A stretch of 16,145 bases of DNA. It comes from Avichristensenella sp031550095. Lineage in GTDB: Bacteria; Bacillota; Clostridia; Christensenellales; Aristaeellaceae. Shown in pieces: positions 6,950 through 14,323 of the stretch. The DNA lies in assembly GCA_031550095.1 (NCBI GenBank), contig JAVBOX010000164.1:1-16145 (forward strand), in the 5' to 3' direction. The first letter of the stretch is position 1; each line of letters starts with the position of its first letter. The notes beneath the pieces are model-generated. The model had not been told where the DNA came from. It searched no databases and worked only from the letters and a program-made list of their open reading frames with translations. The translations under genes were made by a program, and so were the position numbers.

Positions 6950-8230
6950 AAAAAGAATCCGCATAGGTCCAAGCGGCCTGATCCGAAGCGTTTGGCAGGC
7001 GCCTTGGCCGAAGACGGCATCCATGCGGCCCCGATAGTTTTCCATCATGTCCAAGGGCACAAAGGCCAAAATCGTACCGGCAAAGCCTCCCCCGTGAACT
7101 CGCCAGGCGCCCCTTCCAGCCAGCATCCTGCGGGACAGCTCCAGCGCCAGGGGAAGGGGCTGCTCCTCCGGGTGCGCATTGAGGTTTTGCAGGAGCGCCA
7201 GAGAACTCATTCCCGAATCCACGATCAGCTCCAGGAACCGGCGCGAGTCATCCGCCAGAAGGGCGCTGACCTGTTCAGCAACCCGCTCATTTTCATCGAA
7301 GAAATGCATGGCACGGAGGATTGCCCGGTCGGATACCTTGGACCGCAGCTTTGGGATTTCCGCCTCAAAGCGATTTCGATCCACAGACCGGAGCTTTTTC
7401 TGCCCAAAGAAAGCGGCTACCTGCTCCATTTCCCGGGGAATGGCGGCATAGGCAGGCGTCAAATCATCATGGCCTCCCCTGGTGTTGACAACCGCCAAGG
7501 CGTATCCTTTCACAAAAAAATCATAGGAGATAGCCTGTATCAAGGGTTTCTCCGCCGATTCAAAATCAATGGCCACCAAGCCGCCTACAGAGCTTGCCAT
7601 CTGATCCATCAGCCCGCTGGGTTTGTCAAAAAACACGTTTTCCGCATACTGGGAAATCTGCGCCCGCAACGGCGCCGGCATGTCCCCATTGCCAAAAAGT
7701 CCGTCAAAGATGGCGCAGATGAGCACCTCAAACGCGGCGGAAGAGCTGAGTCCCGACCCGCTCAGCACATCGCTGGTCATGACCGCGTCAAAGCCCCCGA
7801 TAGCGTACCCCAAGGTTTTCATCCTGGCCGCGCAGCCTCGAATGGCTGCGGCACTGGTGCCTCGTTCCGATTCCACAGGAACCAGCTCCGCCAGATCCAG
7901 CGCGATGGGGGGATAACCCTCGCTATGAACATGAACCAGCATGCTGTGATTCGCCGCCGCCGCCGCCAGGGTATCCAGATTCACGGCCGCCGCTAAAACT
8001 CTCCCCGCCTGATGATCTGTGTGGTTTCCGCCAATCTCCGCCCTGCCAGGCGAGGAAAAAAACGCCATTCCCCGCCGCTGGGGGAATTGAGCGGCGAACC
8101 GCTCCGCCAGCGCCGCGTATCGCAAACGCTGAGTATTCAAAACCCCATCGTCCCCGCCATACTGGATGGCCAACAGCTCGCTTCCATTGGCGGACTCTAG
8201 AAAGCGGCGGACGTTGATGATGTTCTCCAT
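6944..8230 (-). CDS. galK: Galactokinase
   Basis: 428 residues of the GHMP kinase superfamily. Phosphorylates galactose to galactose-1-phosphate, the first step of the Leloir pathway, in the cytoplasm. Motif 1 is PGRAEIGGNHTDHQ (61-74), a clostridial variant of GRVNLIGEHTDY. Motif 2, the ATP phosphate loop, is VLSGSGLSSSAAFEV (155-169). The catalytic Asp209 sits in GLMDQM, and motif 3 is VHGGGFAGT near residue 380. The reading frame extends upstream to 8281, but ATG 8230 is preceded by AAAGGGGGAA and fits the family N-terminus. It is divergent from galT across a 155-bp control region and is followed by the amidohydrolase gene. No galE epimerase is present in the window. Confidence 0.96.
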   Translation of the reverse strand: MENIINVRRFLESANGSELLAIQYGGDDGVLNTQRLRYAALAERFAAQFPQRRGMAFFSSPGRAEIGGNHTDHQAGRVLAAAVNLDTLAAAAANHSMLVHVHSEGYPPIALDLAELVPVESERGTSAAAIRGCAARMKTLGYAIGGFDAVMTSDVLSGSGLSSSAAFEVLICAIFDGLFGNGDMPAPLRAQISQYAENVFFDKPSGLMDQMASSVGGLVAIDFESAEKPLIQAISYDFFVKGYALAVVNTRGGHDDLTPAYAAIPREMEQVAAFFGQKKLRSVDRNRFEAEIPKLRSKVSDRAILRAMHFFDENERVAEQVSALLADDSRRFLELIVDSGMSSLALLQNLNAHPEEQPLPLALELSRRMLAGRGAWRVHGGGFAGTILAFVPLDMMENYRGRMDAVFGQGACQTLRIRPLGPMRILFD

Positions 8231-8271
8231 GGGAAATTCCCCCTTTGATATGTGCTGCCAATACGCCGTAT

Positions 8272-8300
8272 ATTTTTCCATTTTTGGTCCAATTTGTCAA
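8272..8300 (-). promoter_or_regulatory. Possible galK promoter
   Basis: A perfect -35 TTGACA (8300-8295, minus strand) is followed after 17 bp by AAAAAT (8277-8272), a weak -10 matching four of six positions. TATACG further down is too far away (22 bp). The -35 overlaps one of the TTGTC half-sites, so repression by an operator-bound protein would be direct. Confidence 0.42.
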
Positions 8301-8327
8301 GGTAATGAGGACAAATCTCCATTGTCC
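8292..8327. promoter_or_regulatory. Operator-like overlapping inverted repeats in the galK-galT divergent region
   Basis: ATTTGTC (8292-8298) is the exact reverse complement of GACAAAT (8310-8316), and GGACAA (8309-8314) that of TTGTCC (8322-8327). The middle half-site is shared by both pairs. The left site overlaps the galK -35 and the right site is the galT -35. This is consistent with a single repressor or activator acting on both genes. Confidence 0.5.
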
Positions 8328-8350
8328 AGCAAGTGCGCGGATTTTATAAT
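8322..8350 (+). promoter_or_regulatory. Sigma-A promoter of galT
   Basis: TTGTCC (8322-8327), 17-bp spacer, perfect TATAAT (8345-8350). The expected transcription start is near 8357, giving a leader of about 29 nt before ATG 8386. Confidence 0.72.
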
Positions 8351-8385
8351 GATGATATCTGCAACAAGAAAAGGCGGTGTGTTTC

Positions 8386-9921
8386 ATGTTGGCGACGGCA
8401 GCCCTTGAGAGATTGCTCCAGTTTGCGAAGGAGAGAGGCTTGCTTCCCGCTGAGGATGTTCGCCATGCCCGCAACGCGCTTTTGTTCGCCCTTGGAATAG
8501 ATAGCCCCGAAGGCCCCCCGCTCCCGGATGATTCCGCTTTGCCGCCGACAGCCACACCTATGTTGGAGCGGCTGGCCGATATCGCCGTTTCAAAGAATCA
8601 GATCCAGGGCGGTCAGGATGACCGAGATCAGTTTGGCGCCCACCTGATGAACCTGCTGACGCCTCCACCTTCCCAAATTCAGAAAGCATTCAAAGCGCTC
8701 TGGGAAGATCGCGGCATTCGGGCCGCTACGGATTGGTTTTATAGCCTATGCCGCGCCAACGATTACATTCGCGTGGATCAGGTGGCGAAGAACGCCGCTT
8801 TTGAGGCCCATTCACCTTATGGGGATTTGGAAATCACAATCAACCTCTCCAAGCCTGAGAAGGACCCTCGGGACATTGCCGCCCAGCGAAATGCCAAACA
8901 GACAGGGTATCCTTCCTGCATGCTCTGCGTGGAAAACGAGGGATACGCCGGCCGGTTGGGCTATCCATCCCATGAGACGCTCCGGATGGTGCCCTTGAAA
9001 GTAGGGGGCGAACCCTGGTGGCTCCAGTACTCCCCCTATGTGTACTATGACGAGCATTGCATTGCTCTCAACGAACGACATATCCCAATGTCGATCCAAA
9101 AACGCGCCTTTGCCCTGCTGCTGGATCTTGTGGAGCAAATACCCCATTACTTCTTTGGCAGCAACGCCGACCTGCCAATCGTAGGCGGCTCCATCCTCAC
9201 CCATGATCATTTCCAAGGCGGCCAGCATGTTTTCCCCATGGACAAAGCCCCCGCATACGCCGCCTATGCCCACTTGGAGTATCCGGCCGTCGCTGTGGAG
9301 GCCGTCCGCTGGCCTATGACCTGCGTCCGACTTGCCTCCAGGGAAAGGGATTCCCTGGTTTCCCTGGCGGACCGGCTGTTAACCGTTTGGCGGGCATATG
9401 ATGATGCCAGCCAGGATGTTCTTCACGAAACCGACGGCACCCCCCACAACACCATCACCCCCATCGCCAGAAAAAGCGAGGACGGAACCTACCAGCTTCA
9501 GCTGGTGTTGCGGAATAACCGAACCACCGATGAGCACCCTTGGGGCATTTTCCATCCCCACGAGGAGCTGCATCACATCAAGCGGGAGAACATCGGCCTC
9601 ATCGAGGTCATGGGGCTGTTTATCCTCCCCGGACGCCTGCAAAACGAACTGGCGGAGCTGGAAGGTGTCCTGACAGGGGATATCTCCCTGACGGAGCCGG
9701 ATGCCCAGAGCCCTTTGGCAAAGCACTATCCATGGATGTTGGAGCTGGCCAAGGAGCACGGCAACTCATTGCCCCAAAGCGCCGCGCAAAAGGTTCTCCG
9801 GGATGCCCTGGGCATGAAGTGCGCCCGGGTGCTGGAGGACGCAGGCGTGTTTAAAGCGACAGAGGCGGGGAATCTGGCTTTGAATAGATTTTTGGCAGCC
9901 GCCGGGCTGGAAAAAAGGTAA
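8386..9921 (+). CDS. galT: Galactose-1-phosphate uridylyltransferase, class II
   Basis: 511 residues, the length typical of the Firmicute class II GalT (COG4468) rather than the roughly 350 of the E. coli type. It transfers UMP between UDP-glucose and galactose-1-phosphate in the Leloir pathway. Landmarks: GDLEITINLSKPEKDP (147-161), SCMLCVENEGYAGR (177-190), QYSPYVYYDEHCI (214-226), and the active-site region GGSILTHDHFQGG (267-279) that replaces the HPHGQ of class I. NPNTIT-like TPHNTITPIAR follows. GTG 8377 is in frame, but ATG 8386 is preferred, with AAGGCGGTG six bases upstream close to the ideal Shine-Dalgarno sequence. It is divergent from galK, with its own sigma-A promoter. No terminator is evident after the stop. 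Confidence 0.96.
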   Translation: MLATAALERLLQFAKERGLLPAEDVRHARNALLFALGIDSPEGPPLPDDSALPPTATPMLERLADIAVSKNQIQGGQDDRDQFGAHLMNLLTPPPSQIQKAFKALWEDRGIRAATDWFYSLCRANDYIRVDQVAKNAAFEAHSPYGDLEITINLSKPEKDPRDIAAQRNAKQTGYPSCMLCVENEGYAGRLGYPSHETLRMVPLKVGGEPWWLQYSPYVYYDEHCIALNERHIPMSIQKRAFALLLDLVEQIPHYFFGSNADLPIVGGSILTHDHFQGGQHVFPMDKAPAYAAYAHLEYPAVAVEAVRWPMTCVRLASRERDSLVSLADRLLTVWRAYDDASQDVLHETDGTPHNTITPIARKSEDGTYQLQLVLRNNRTTDEHPWGIFHPHEELHHIKRENIGLIEVMGLFILPGRLQNELAELEGVLTGDISLTEPDAQSPLAKHYPWMLELAKEHGNSLPQSAAQKVLRDALGMKCARVLEDAGVFKATEAGNLALNRFLAAAGLEKR

Positions 9922-10318
9922 GGCTCATGACATTTTATGAAAGGCAATCAATGTTTCGTCACTTCATCATCGTATCCGCGAGCCCCGCTTGGCCAATCCA
10001 TACATAGGGCAAAAACAAAGAAATGCGCCAAGCAAAAGAGCGGAGCAACAAAGAACAGTGGCCGGAGGGAGCGCCACCCGTCTTAAACCGCTTATCCACA
10101 AAGAATGAATATTGTTCAGCAACGCAAATACCGTCCCCGTTCCCAAGGCGGCTCTCAGGCGCCTCATCTTGCCGCAAGCCCCACCATGCGTGAAACCCTC
10201 GATTTTTCACCTTTCCAGATAAATAGCGTATGTACCACATAACAACAGCCCCCGCAACCAGTTCTTTATGTACAATCTCCAAGCTTTTTCGCGAATTGTA
10301 GAGTATGGACCCTCATGC
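9922..10318. other. 397-bp convergent intergenic region without a convincing gene
   Basis: This region lies between the 3' ends of galT and the PhzF-family gene. The longest frame is a 107-codon minus-strand ORF with a TTG start (10282-9959), but it has no Shine-Dalgarno sequence and no family I recognise. A 66-codon ATG frame inside it (10167-9967) is hydrophobic in the middle but also lacks a ribosome site. A perfect DnaA-box sequence TTATCCACA lies at 10092-10100. A weak hairpin GTGGC/GCCAC lies at 10058-10077 without a proper T-tract. The region may be non-coding or the remains of a lost gene. Confidence 0.5.
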
Positions 10319-11176
10319 TCACGCATCCACCAGAAATTGGCCCTTGGCGAACATCACCACATCCCCGGACACATAGACGATTCCATCCTTCACCCACGCG
10401 GTGAGCTTGCCGGGCCGGTGGGCATATTCACCTTGCCGGATGATGATCTTCTCCCCATCCCGAAGCCTGCCATGCCGAACCAAATATGCCGCCACAGGCC
10501 CCGCGGCGCTTCCGGTGGCCGAGTCCTCCACAAGGCCAAGGTTATCCCAGGTTCGGGCCGCCAATGTGTTGGGATCAAAAAGATATGTGTAGCTGGCGCC
10601 AAAGGCCCCGATGCGGGCCTCCAAGTCCCGGACGGTGATTCGCGCTTCCTCAAGCCCTCCATCCACGGGAATGAGCGCATAGGGCAACCCGGTGGAAAGC
10701 ACCTCCATGGGGAGCGATCCATGGAGCCTCTCTTCCGGCAAGCCATGAGCCTTCATCAGCCATATTGCGTCATCCCAAGGGATTTTTCCTAAAAACAGGG
10801 GCTTGCCTTGCTCCATCTGGACATGAAAGCCCTTTTCCGTCCTGGACGACAGGACGGGAACGCCTTTCCCCACAAGCTGAAACAGGATGGGCATTTCAGC
10901 GTTCTTCTGCCCGTATCGGTCGTGCAAAGCCGCAGCCCCTCCAAGGATGGGATGCCCCGCGAAGGGCAGCTCCCTCTCCATTGTGAAAATTCTGGCGCGT
11001 ACCCGGTTCCCATCAAACCCGGAAAGAAAGATGGTCTCAAACTGCTTGAACTCCCGGGCAAGATCCAGCATGGTCTCGCCAGAAAAAAAGCCGTCGTGAA
11101 ACACGACGGCCAAACCATTGCCCTGAAGCCTACGCTCCGCAAACACGTCTACATGGACGTAATCAATCGGACGCAT
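10319..11176 (-). CDS. PhzF family isomerase/epimerase-like protein
   Basis: 285 residues with the PhzF (diaminopimelate-epimerase-like) fold. Visible signatures are VHVDVFAERRLQGNGLAVVF at the N-terminus, the catalytic glutamate in FKQFETIFL (Glu47), ERELPFAGHPILGGAAAL (68-84), and EDSATGSAAGPVAAYL (217-232), the second phosphate/carboxylate-binding loop. PhzF itself isomerises a phenazine precursor, but most homologues in non-phenazine organisms have no known substrate, and no other phenazine gene is here. The ATG overlaps the TGA of the upstream sugar kinase by one base (TGATG), so the two are cotranscribed and probably translationally coupled. That suggests, without proving, a role connected with sugar acid metabolism. 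Confidence 0.9.
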   Translation of the reverse strand: MRPIDYVHVDVFAERRLQGNGLAVVFHDGFFSGETMLDLAREFKQFETIFLSGFDGNRVRARIFTMERELPFAGHPILGGAAALHDRYGQKNAEMPILFQLVGKGVPVLSSRTEKGFHVQMEQGKPLFLGKIPWDDAIWLMKAHGLPEERLHGSLPMEVLSTGLPYALIPVDGGLEEARITVRDLEARIGAFGASYTYLFDPNTLAARTWDNLGLVEDSATGSAAGPVAAYLVRHGRLRDGEKIIIRQGEYAHRPGKLTAWVKDGIVYVSGDVVMFAKGQFLVDA

Positions 11177-12204
11177 CAGCGCTGCACACGGCCGGATACA
11201 CTGCCCCCCATCAAGTTCTTCACCTCGGCCACAGTCACCCGGTTAAAATCCCCTTCGATGGTGTGTTTTAAAGCTGAAGCCGCCGCCGCGAAGTTAATGG
11301 CGTTCCCGTCATCATACCCTTCCCGCATGGCGTAAATCAGCCCCGCGCCGAAGGAATCCCCGCCACCAACTCGATCCACAATGCGGATGGAATACTTCCG
11401 GGAAAGAACCGCCGAATCCGTCTGTGCGTCATAGAGAAGTCCAGACCAGTCGTTATCGTTGGCGGAAAAGCTCTCTCTTAGGGTAAAGGCCACCTTTTCG
11501 CAGCGGAAGGTTTGCGCGAGCTTTCGGGCCAGGTTCCGATACCCCTCCTCGCTCAAGGATCCGCCCTCAATGTCCGCGCCTTCCGCGGCAATGCCAAACA
11601 CATCCTGGCTGTCCTCTTCGTTGGCGATCATGACATCCACATATGCGCAAAGCTCCGTCATGGTCTTTTTAGCCTGCTCTCGGGTCCAAAGGTTCTTTCG
11701 GTAGTTCAGATCACAGCTAATGGTAAGCCCCATGGCTTTGGCGGTTTTGCACGCCTCCAGGGTGATGGCCGCCAAGTTCTCCGACAAGGCCGGGGTGATG
11801 CCCGTCCAATGAAACCAATCGGCGTCCTCGAAGATCTTCCGCCATTCAATTTCACCCGGCTCCATGGTGGCGATGCTGGCATACTTCCGATCATAGGTAA
11901 CCTTGGAAGGGCGCATGGAAGCGCCCCGCTCCACAAAGTACACGCCCAGCCGGTCACCGCCCCGGGCCACGCCGGATACATCCACTCCAAAACCGCGAAG
12001 CTGCTTCAGGCAGGCCTCCGCCACATCGTTTTTTGGCATGCGGGTTACATAGGACACGTCCACCCCGTAGTTGGCCAGGGAAACGGAAACATTGGCTTCC
12101 GCGCCGCCAAATGTCATCTCCAGCGCGGGCGTTTGACTTAGGCGCAAATAGCCGGGCGGCATCAGCCGCATCATGATTTCTCCGAAGCAAACCACTTTTG
12201 ACAT
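11176..12204 (-). CDS. kdgK: PfkB-family sugar kinase, probable 2-keto-3-deoxygluconate kinase
   Basis: 342 residues of the ribokinase/PfkB family. The N-terminal CFGEIMMRLMPPG and FGGAEANVSVSLANYG (32-47) are the substrate-side signature of KDG kinases. The C-terminal PfkB motif VDRVGGGDSFGAGLIYAM (276-292) holds the anion hole and catalytic Asp283. KDG kinase phosphorylates 2-keto-3-deoxygluconate to KDPG in uronate/pectin breakdown. Related sugar or aminosugar kinases cannot be excluded, and no aldolase or uronate gene is in the window. An upstream in-frame start at 12267 exists, but ATG 12204 has GAGGGAA before it, and a sigma-A promoter at 12239-12267 lies within the longer version. It is followed by a PhzF-family gene with one base of overlap. 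Confidence 0.86.
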   Translation of the reverse strand: MSKVVCFGEIMMRLMPPGYLRLSQTPALEMTFGGAEANVSVSLANYGVDVSYVTRMPKNDVAEACLKQLRGFGVDVSGVARGGDRLGVYFVERGASMRPSKVTYDRKYASIATMEPGEIEWRKIFEDADWFHWTGITPALSENLAAITLEACKTAKAMGLTISCDLNYRKNLWTREQAKKTMTELCAYVDVMIANEEDSQDVFGIAAEGADIEGGSLSEEGYRNLARKLAQTFRCEKVAFTLRESFSANDNDWSGLLYDAQTDSAVLSRKYSIRIVDRVGGGDSFGAGLIYAMREGYDDGNAINFAAAASALKHTIEGDFNRVTVAEVKNLMGGSVSGRVQR

Positions 12205-12238
12205 GGTAATTCCCTCGCTATCCTTTGTCTTATGTAAA

Positions 12239-12267
12239 ATTATACCATAGGCATTGGCTTGTTTCAA
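12239..12267 (-). promoter_or_regulatory. Sigma-A promoter of the sugar kinase-PhzF unit
   Basis: On the minus strand TTGAAA (12267-12262), 17-bp spacer, perfect TATAAT (12244-12239). The -35 box overlaps the TGA stop of spoVAE (12266-12264). The expected start near 12232 gives a leader of about 28 nt. No terminator is seen between spoVAE and this promoter, so spoVA read-through into the kinase during sporulation is possible. Confidence 0.78.
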
Positions 12268-12635
12268 ACCTTCATTTTTGGTTTAAATAGGATTGCGAAC
12301 AAATATCCGAAAAAAACTGCAGCCGTAATTCCAGCCGCCGTGGATGTGATTCCACCGGTAAACGCGCCCAGGATTCCCTTTTCCCTAACCGCCTCCAGGG
12401 CTCCTTTGGCCAAGCTGTTCCCAAAGCCAAGCAAGGGAATGGATGCGCCAGACCCGGCAAAATCCACCAGAGGCTGATAAATTCCTATGGCACCCAGGAT
12501 AACGCCTGCTGTCACATACCCCACTAGAATCCGCGCTGACGTGATTTTCGTCTTTATAACCAACACCTGGCCCGCCATGCATAGCAGCCCGCCGACCACA
12601 AACACCTTCAGATACATCCAAATTGTGTCCCACAT
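12264..12635 (-). CDS. spoVAE: Stage V sporulation protein AE (SpoVAEb type)
   Basis: 123 residues, matching the roughly 120 of SpoVAEb. It is an integral membrane protein with four hydrophobic segments: YLKVFVVGGLLCMAGQVLVI, ILVGYVTAGVILGAIGIYQP, the family loop FAGSGASIPLLGFGNSLAKG, and AGITAAVFFGYLFAIL at the end. It is part of the SpoVA complex in the inner forespore membrane that imports Ca-dipicolinic acid during sporulation and releases it at germination. The reading frame extends upstream to 12704, but ATG 12635 has GGGAGGG seven bases before it and lies 13 bp after the spoVAD stop. Its last codons carry the -35 box of the kinase promoter. Confidence 0.94.
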   Translation of the reverse strand: MWDTIWMYLKVFVVGGLLCMAGQVLVIKTKITSARILVGYVTAGVILGAIGIYQPLVDFAGSGASIPLLGFGNSLAKGALEAVREKGILGAFTGGITSTAAGITAAVFFGYLFAILFKPKMKV

Positions 12636-12648
12636 AGACTTTCCCTCC

Positions 12649-13695
12649 CTATGGCCGTTCCATCGCAACCGCATGGGCAATGGACGGAATGCTCTCCCCT
12701 TCATTGGCGCTTGTGGTGCTCATCAAAGCGCCGGTGGCCATAAACAGCAAGCGCTTGACATTGCCTTTCAGCAAACGGGGCAGCAACCCCGCGCAGAGCA
12801 CGGAAGCGGAACACCCGCAGCCGCTTCCTCCCGCGTGGACATCCTGGGAGGGAGAGAAAATTTGCAGCCCGCAGTCGAGATATCGAAACTCATTCAGCGG
12901 AATGCCCTTTTCCCGCATCAGCTCTTTGAGCAAAGTTGATCCCACCATGCCCAGATCCCCTGTGGCGATGATGTCGTAATCATCAGGCGTTCTGCCCGTA
13001 TCGGCAAAGTGGGTATACAGGGTATCGGCCGCGGCGGGCGCCATGGCGGCCCCCATGTTTGTGGCGTCCGTAACGCCTAAGTCAATCGTTTTTCCCACGG
13101 TCACATGGGTGATGAACGGGAGCGAGCCGAAAGGCATTTCGGTAGAGCGCTTTTTCCCGCTGTCAGACATGGCGAGCATAACCGCCCCCGAACCCGTAAC
13201 TGTCCATTGGGCGCTGGGCGGGCGCTGAGTGCCCAGCTCCAGTGGGAAACGAAACTGCCTCTCCGCTGTGCAGAAATGGCTGCTGGCCGCGCACACCACC
13301 CGGTCCGCGCTTCCGCCCTCCAGGATCATCGCGCCTACGACAAGGCTCTCCGCCATGGTGGAGCAGGCGCCAAAAAGCCCTAAAAAAGGAATGCCCAGTT
13401 CCCTTCCGGCAAAGTTGGAGGCGGAAAGCTGGTTGAGCAAATCACCCCCCAAGAGGAACCGAACATCCGCGGATGTCAGCCCTACCTTCTCTATGCAGCG
13501 CTGCACCGAATTCTGAAACAGGCGGGTTTCCGCCTTTTCCCAGTTATCCTCCCCCATGGTGTCATCCTCAAAGATATCGTCGAACATAGGGCCCAAAGGG
13601 CCTTCTCCCTCTTTTTTCCCCACCGATGACGCCCATGACACTACCGTTGGAAAGCGCTCCATTCGAGCGGTCTGCACACCCATTTGCTGCGCCAT
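12649..13695 (-). CDS. spoVAD: Stage V sporulation protein AD
   Basis: 348 residues, near the 338 of B. subtilis SpoVAD, with a thiolase-like fold. Recognisable segments: GPLGPMFDDIFEDDTMGEDN (32-51), FLLGGDLLNQLSASNFAGRE (80-99), GLFGACSTMAESLVVGA (106-122) where Cys111 holds the place of the thiolase nucleophile, and ASSHFCTAERQFRFPLELGTQRP. SpoVAD is the soluble or peripheral SpoVA component that binds dipicolinic acid directly. The start ATG 13695 comes one base after the TAA of spoVAC, whose end supplies a G-rich ribosome site (GGGGGT); the spacing implies translational coupling. Confidence 0.97.
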   Translation of the reverse strand: MAQQMGVQTARMERFPTVVSWASSVGKKEGEGPLGPMFDDIFEDDTMGEDNWEKAETRLFQNSVQRCIEKVGLTSADVRFLLGGDLLNQLSASNFAGRELGIPFLGLFGACSTMAESLVVGAMILEGGSADRVVCAASSHFCTAERQFRFPLELGTQRPPSAQWTVTGSGAVMLAMSDSGKKRSTEMPFGSLPFITHVTVGKTIDLGVTDATNMGAAMAPAAADTLYTHFADTGRTPDDYDIIATGDLGMVGSTLLKELMREKGIPLNEFRYLDCGLQIFSPSQDVHAGGSGCGCSASVLCAGLLPRLLKGNVKRLLFMATGALMSTTSANEGESIPSIAHAVAMERP

Positions 13696-13696
13696 T

Positions 13697-14155
13697 TTAT
13701 ACCCCCACGAAAAAGCCGATGATGCCCGTGATTACGGAGGCGCCGATGCCATACACCAACACGGGCCCGGCGATCAAAAACAACTTCGCGCCAACGCCCA
13801 TGACCAGCCCCTCCCGGCGGAACTCCATGGCGCTGGCCACAATAGAGTTGGCAAACCCAGTGATGGGCACGATGGACCCCGCCCCCGCGTATTTTCCAAT
13901 TCGATCATAAACCCCAATGGCCGTCAGCAAGCCGCCCAAGAAGACCATGATGATGGAGGTGACGGTTCCCGCCTCCTCCTTGGGAAGCTGCAGCCAGCCT
14001 TTAGATGCGTCAAAGATCAATTGGCCTACGATACAAATCACGCCCCCCACCCAAAAAGCGCGAAGTAGCCCTTTGGCCAAGTCGGACTTTGGCGTCAACT
14101 GCTCCACAAGCTTCAGATATCGCTTGTCCGCGTTTTTATTCTGCTGCCCGCTCAT
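13697..14155 (-). CDS. spoVAC: Stage V sporulation protein AC
   Basis: 152 residues; B. subtilis SpoVAC has 150. It has four hydrophobic segments, including FWVGGVICIVGQLIFDASKG and the signature GIYDRIG-like GVYDRIGKYAGAGSIVPITG then FANSIVASAMEFRREGLVMG. SpoVAC behaves as a mechanosensitive-type channel component for dipicolinic acid in the inner spore membrane. The frame is open upstream to a GTG at 14242, but ATG 14155 fits the family length and has AAGGAG seven to eight bases upstream. Its ATG overlaps the TGA of the 43-codon ORF at 14152-14283 as ATGA. It is paralogous to SpoVAE (shared AGxGxxxPxxGFxNS motif). Confidence 0.96.
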   Translation of the reverse strand: MSGQQNKNADKRYLKLVEQLTPKSDLAKGLLRAFWVGGVICIVGQLIFDASKGWLQLPKEEAGTVTSIIMVFLGGLLTAIGVYDRIGKYAGAGSIVPITGFANSIVASAMEFRREGLVMGVGAKLFLIAGPVLVYGIGASVITGIIGFFVGV

Positions 14156-14283
14156 TGATTGTTCTCCTTGTCCGCTCTGATGAGCCACCTCCCGGGAGGA
14201 GGATGAATACGCGACTCCCGATCGGATGGTCTCGCCTCCCACGCCATGTTAAAGGCGGGATGCGCGTGCCGGTTTTTCTTCAT
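14152..14283 (-). CDS. Possible 43-residue small protein between spoVAA and spoVAC
   Basis: An ATG at 14283, five bases after GGGGAGAA, opens a 43-codon frame whose TGA overlaps the spoVAC start as ATGA. The peptide begins MKKNRHAHPAFNMAW and ends RADKENNQ. It is basic, rich in Arg, His and Pro, has no membrane segment, and I recognise no family. It occupies the place of spoVAB in the Bacillus operon, but SpoVAB is about 140 residues and hydrophobic, so this is not a remnant of it. Good ribosome site and stop-start overlap favour translation; lack of known homologues is the main doubt. It could merely be a translated leader coupling spoVAC. Confidence 0.38.
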   Translation of the reverse strand: MKKNRHAHPAFNMAWEARPSDRESRIHPPPGRWLIRADKENNQ

Positions 14284-14323
14284 GCAACTTCTCCCCAATC
14301 ACAATGGCTTGAAATCTCCTTGC

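Noticed and set aside
6896..7996. 366-codon plus-strand ORF
   Set aside because: Lies opposite galactokinase, whose three GHMP motifs are intact on the minus strand; the translation looks like antisense of a GC-rich gene.
7923..8555. 210-codon minus-strand ORF across the galK start and galT start
   Set aside because: Overlaps galK and galT in other frames and crosses the galT promoter; no family signature.
9959..10282. 107-codon minus-strand ORF with TTG start
   Set aside because: No Shine-Dalgarno sequence, unusual composition and no recognisable domain; described only as part of the gene-free region.
14156..14242. N-terminal extension of SpoVAC to GTG 14242
   Set aside because: ATG 14155 has the better ribosome site and gives the usual family length; the extension is polar and unlike SpoVAC N-termini.
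14239..14290. Possible second sigma-G promoter before spoVAC (GCATG, 18 bp, CATCCCG)
   Set aside because: The -10 matches only its CAT part; spoVAC is more simply expressed from the operon promoter.
14270..14323. 17-codon GTG frame just after spoVAA
   Set aside because: Too short, and the AAGGAG is too far from the GTG to support it.
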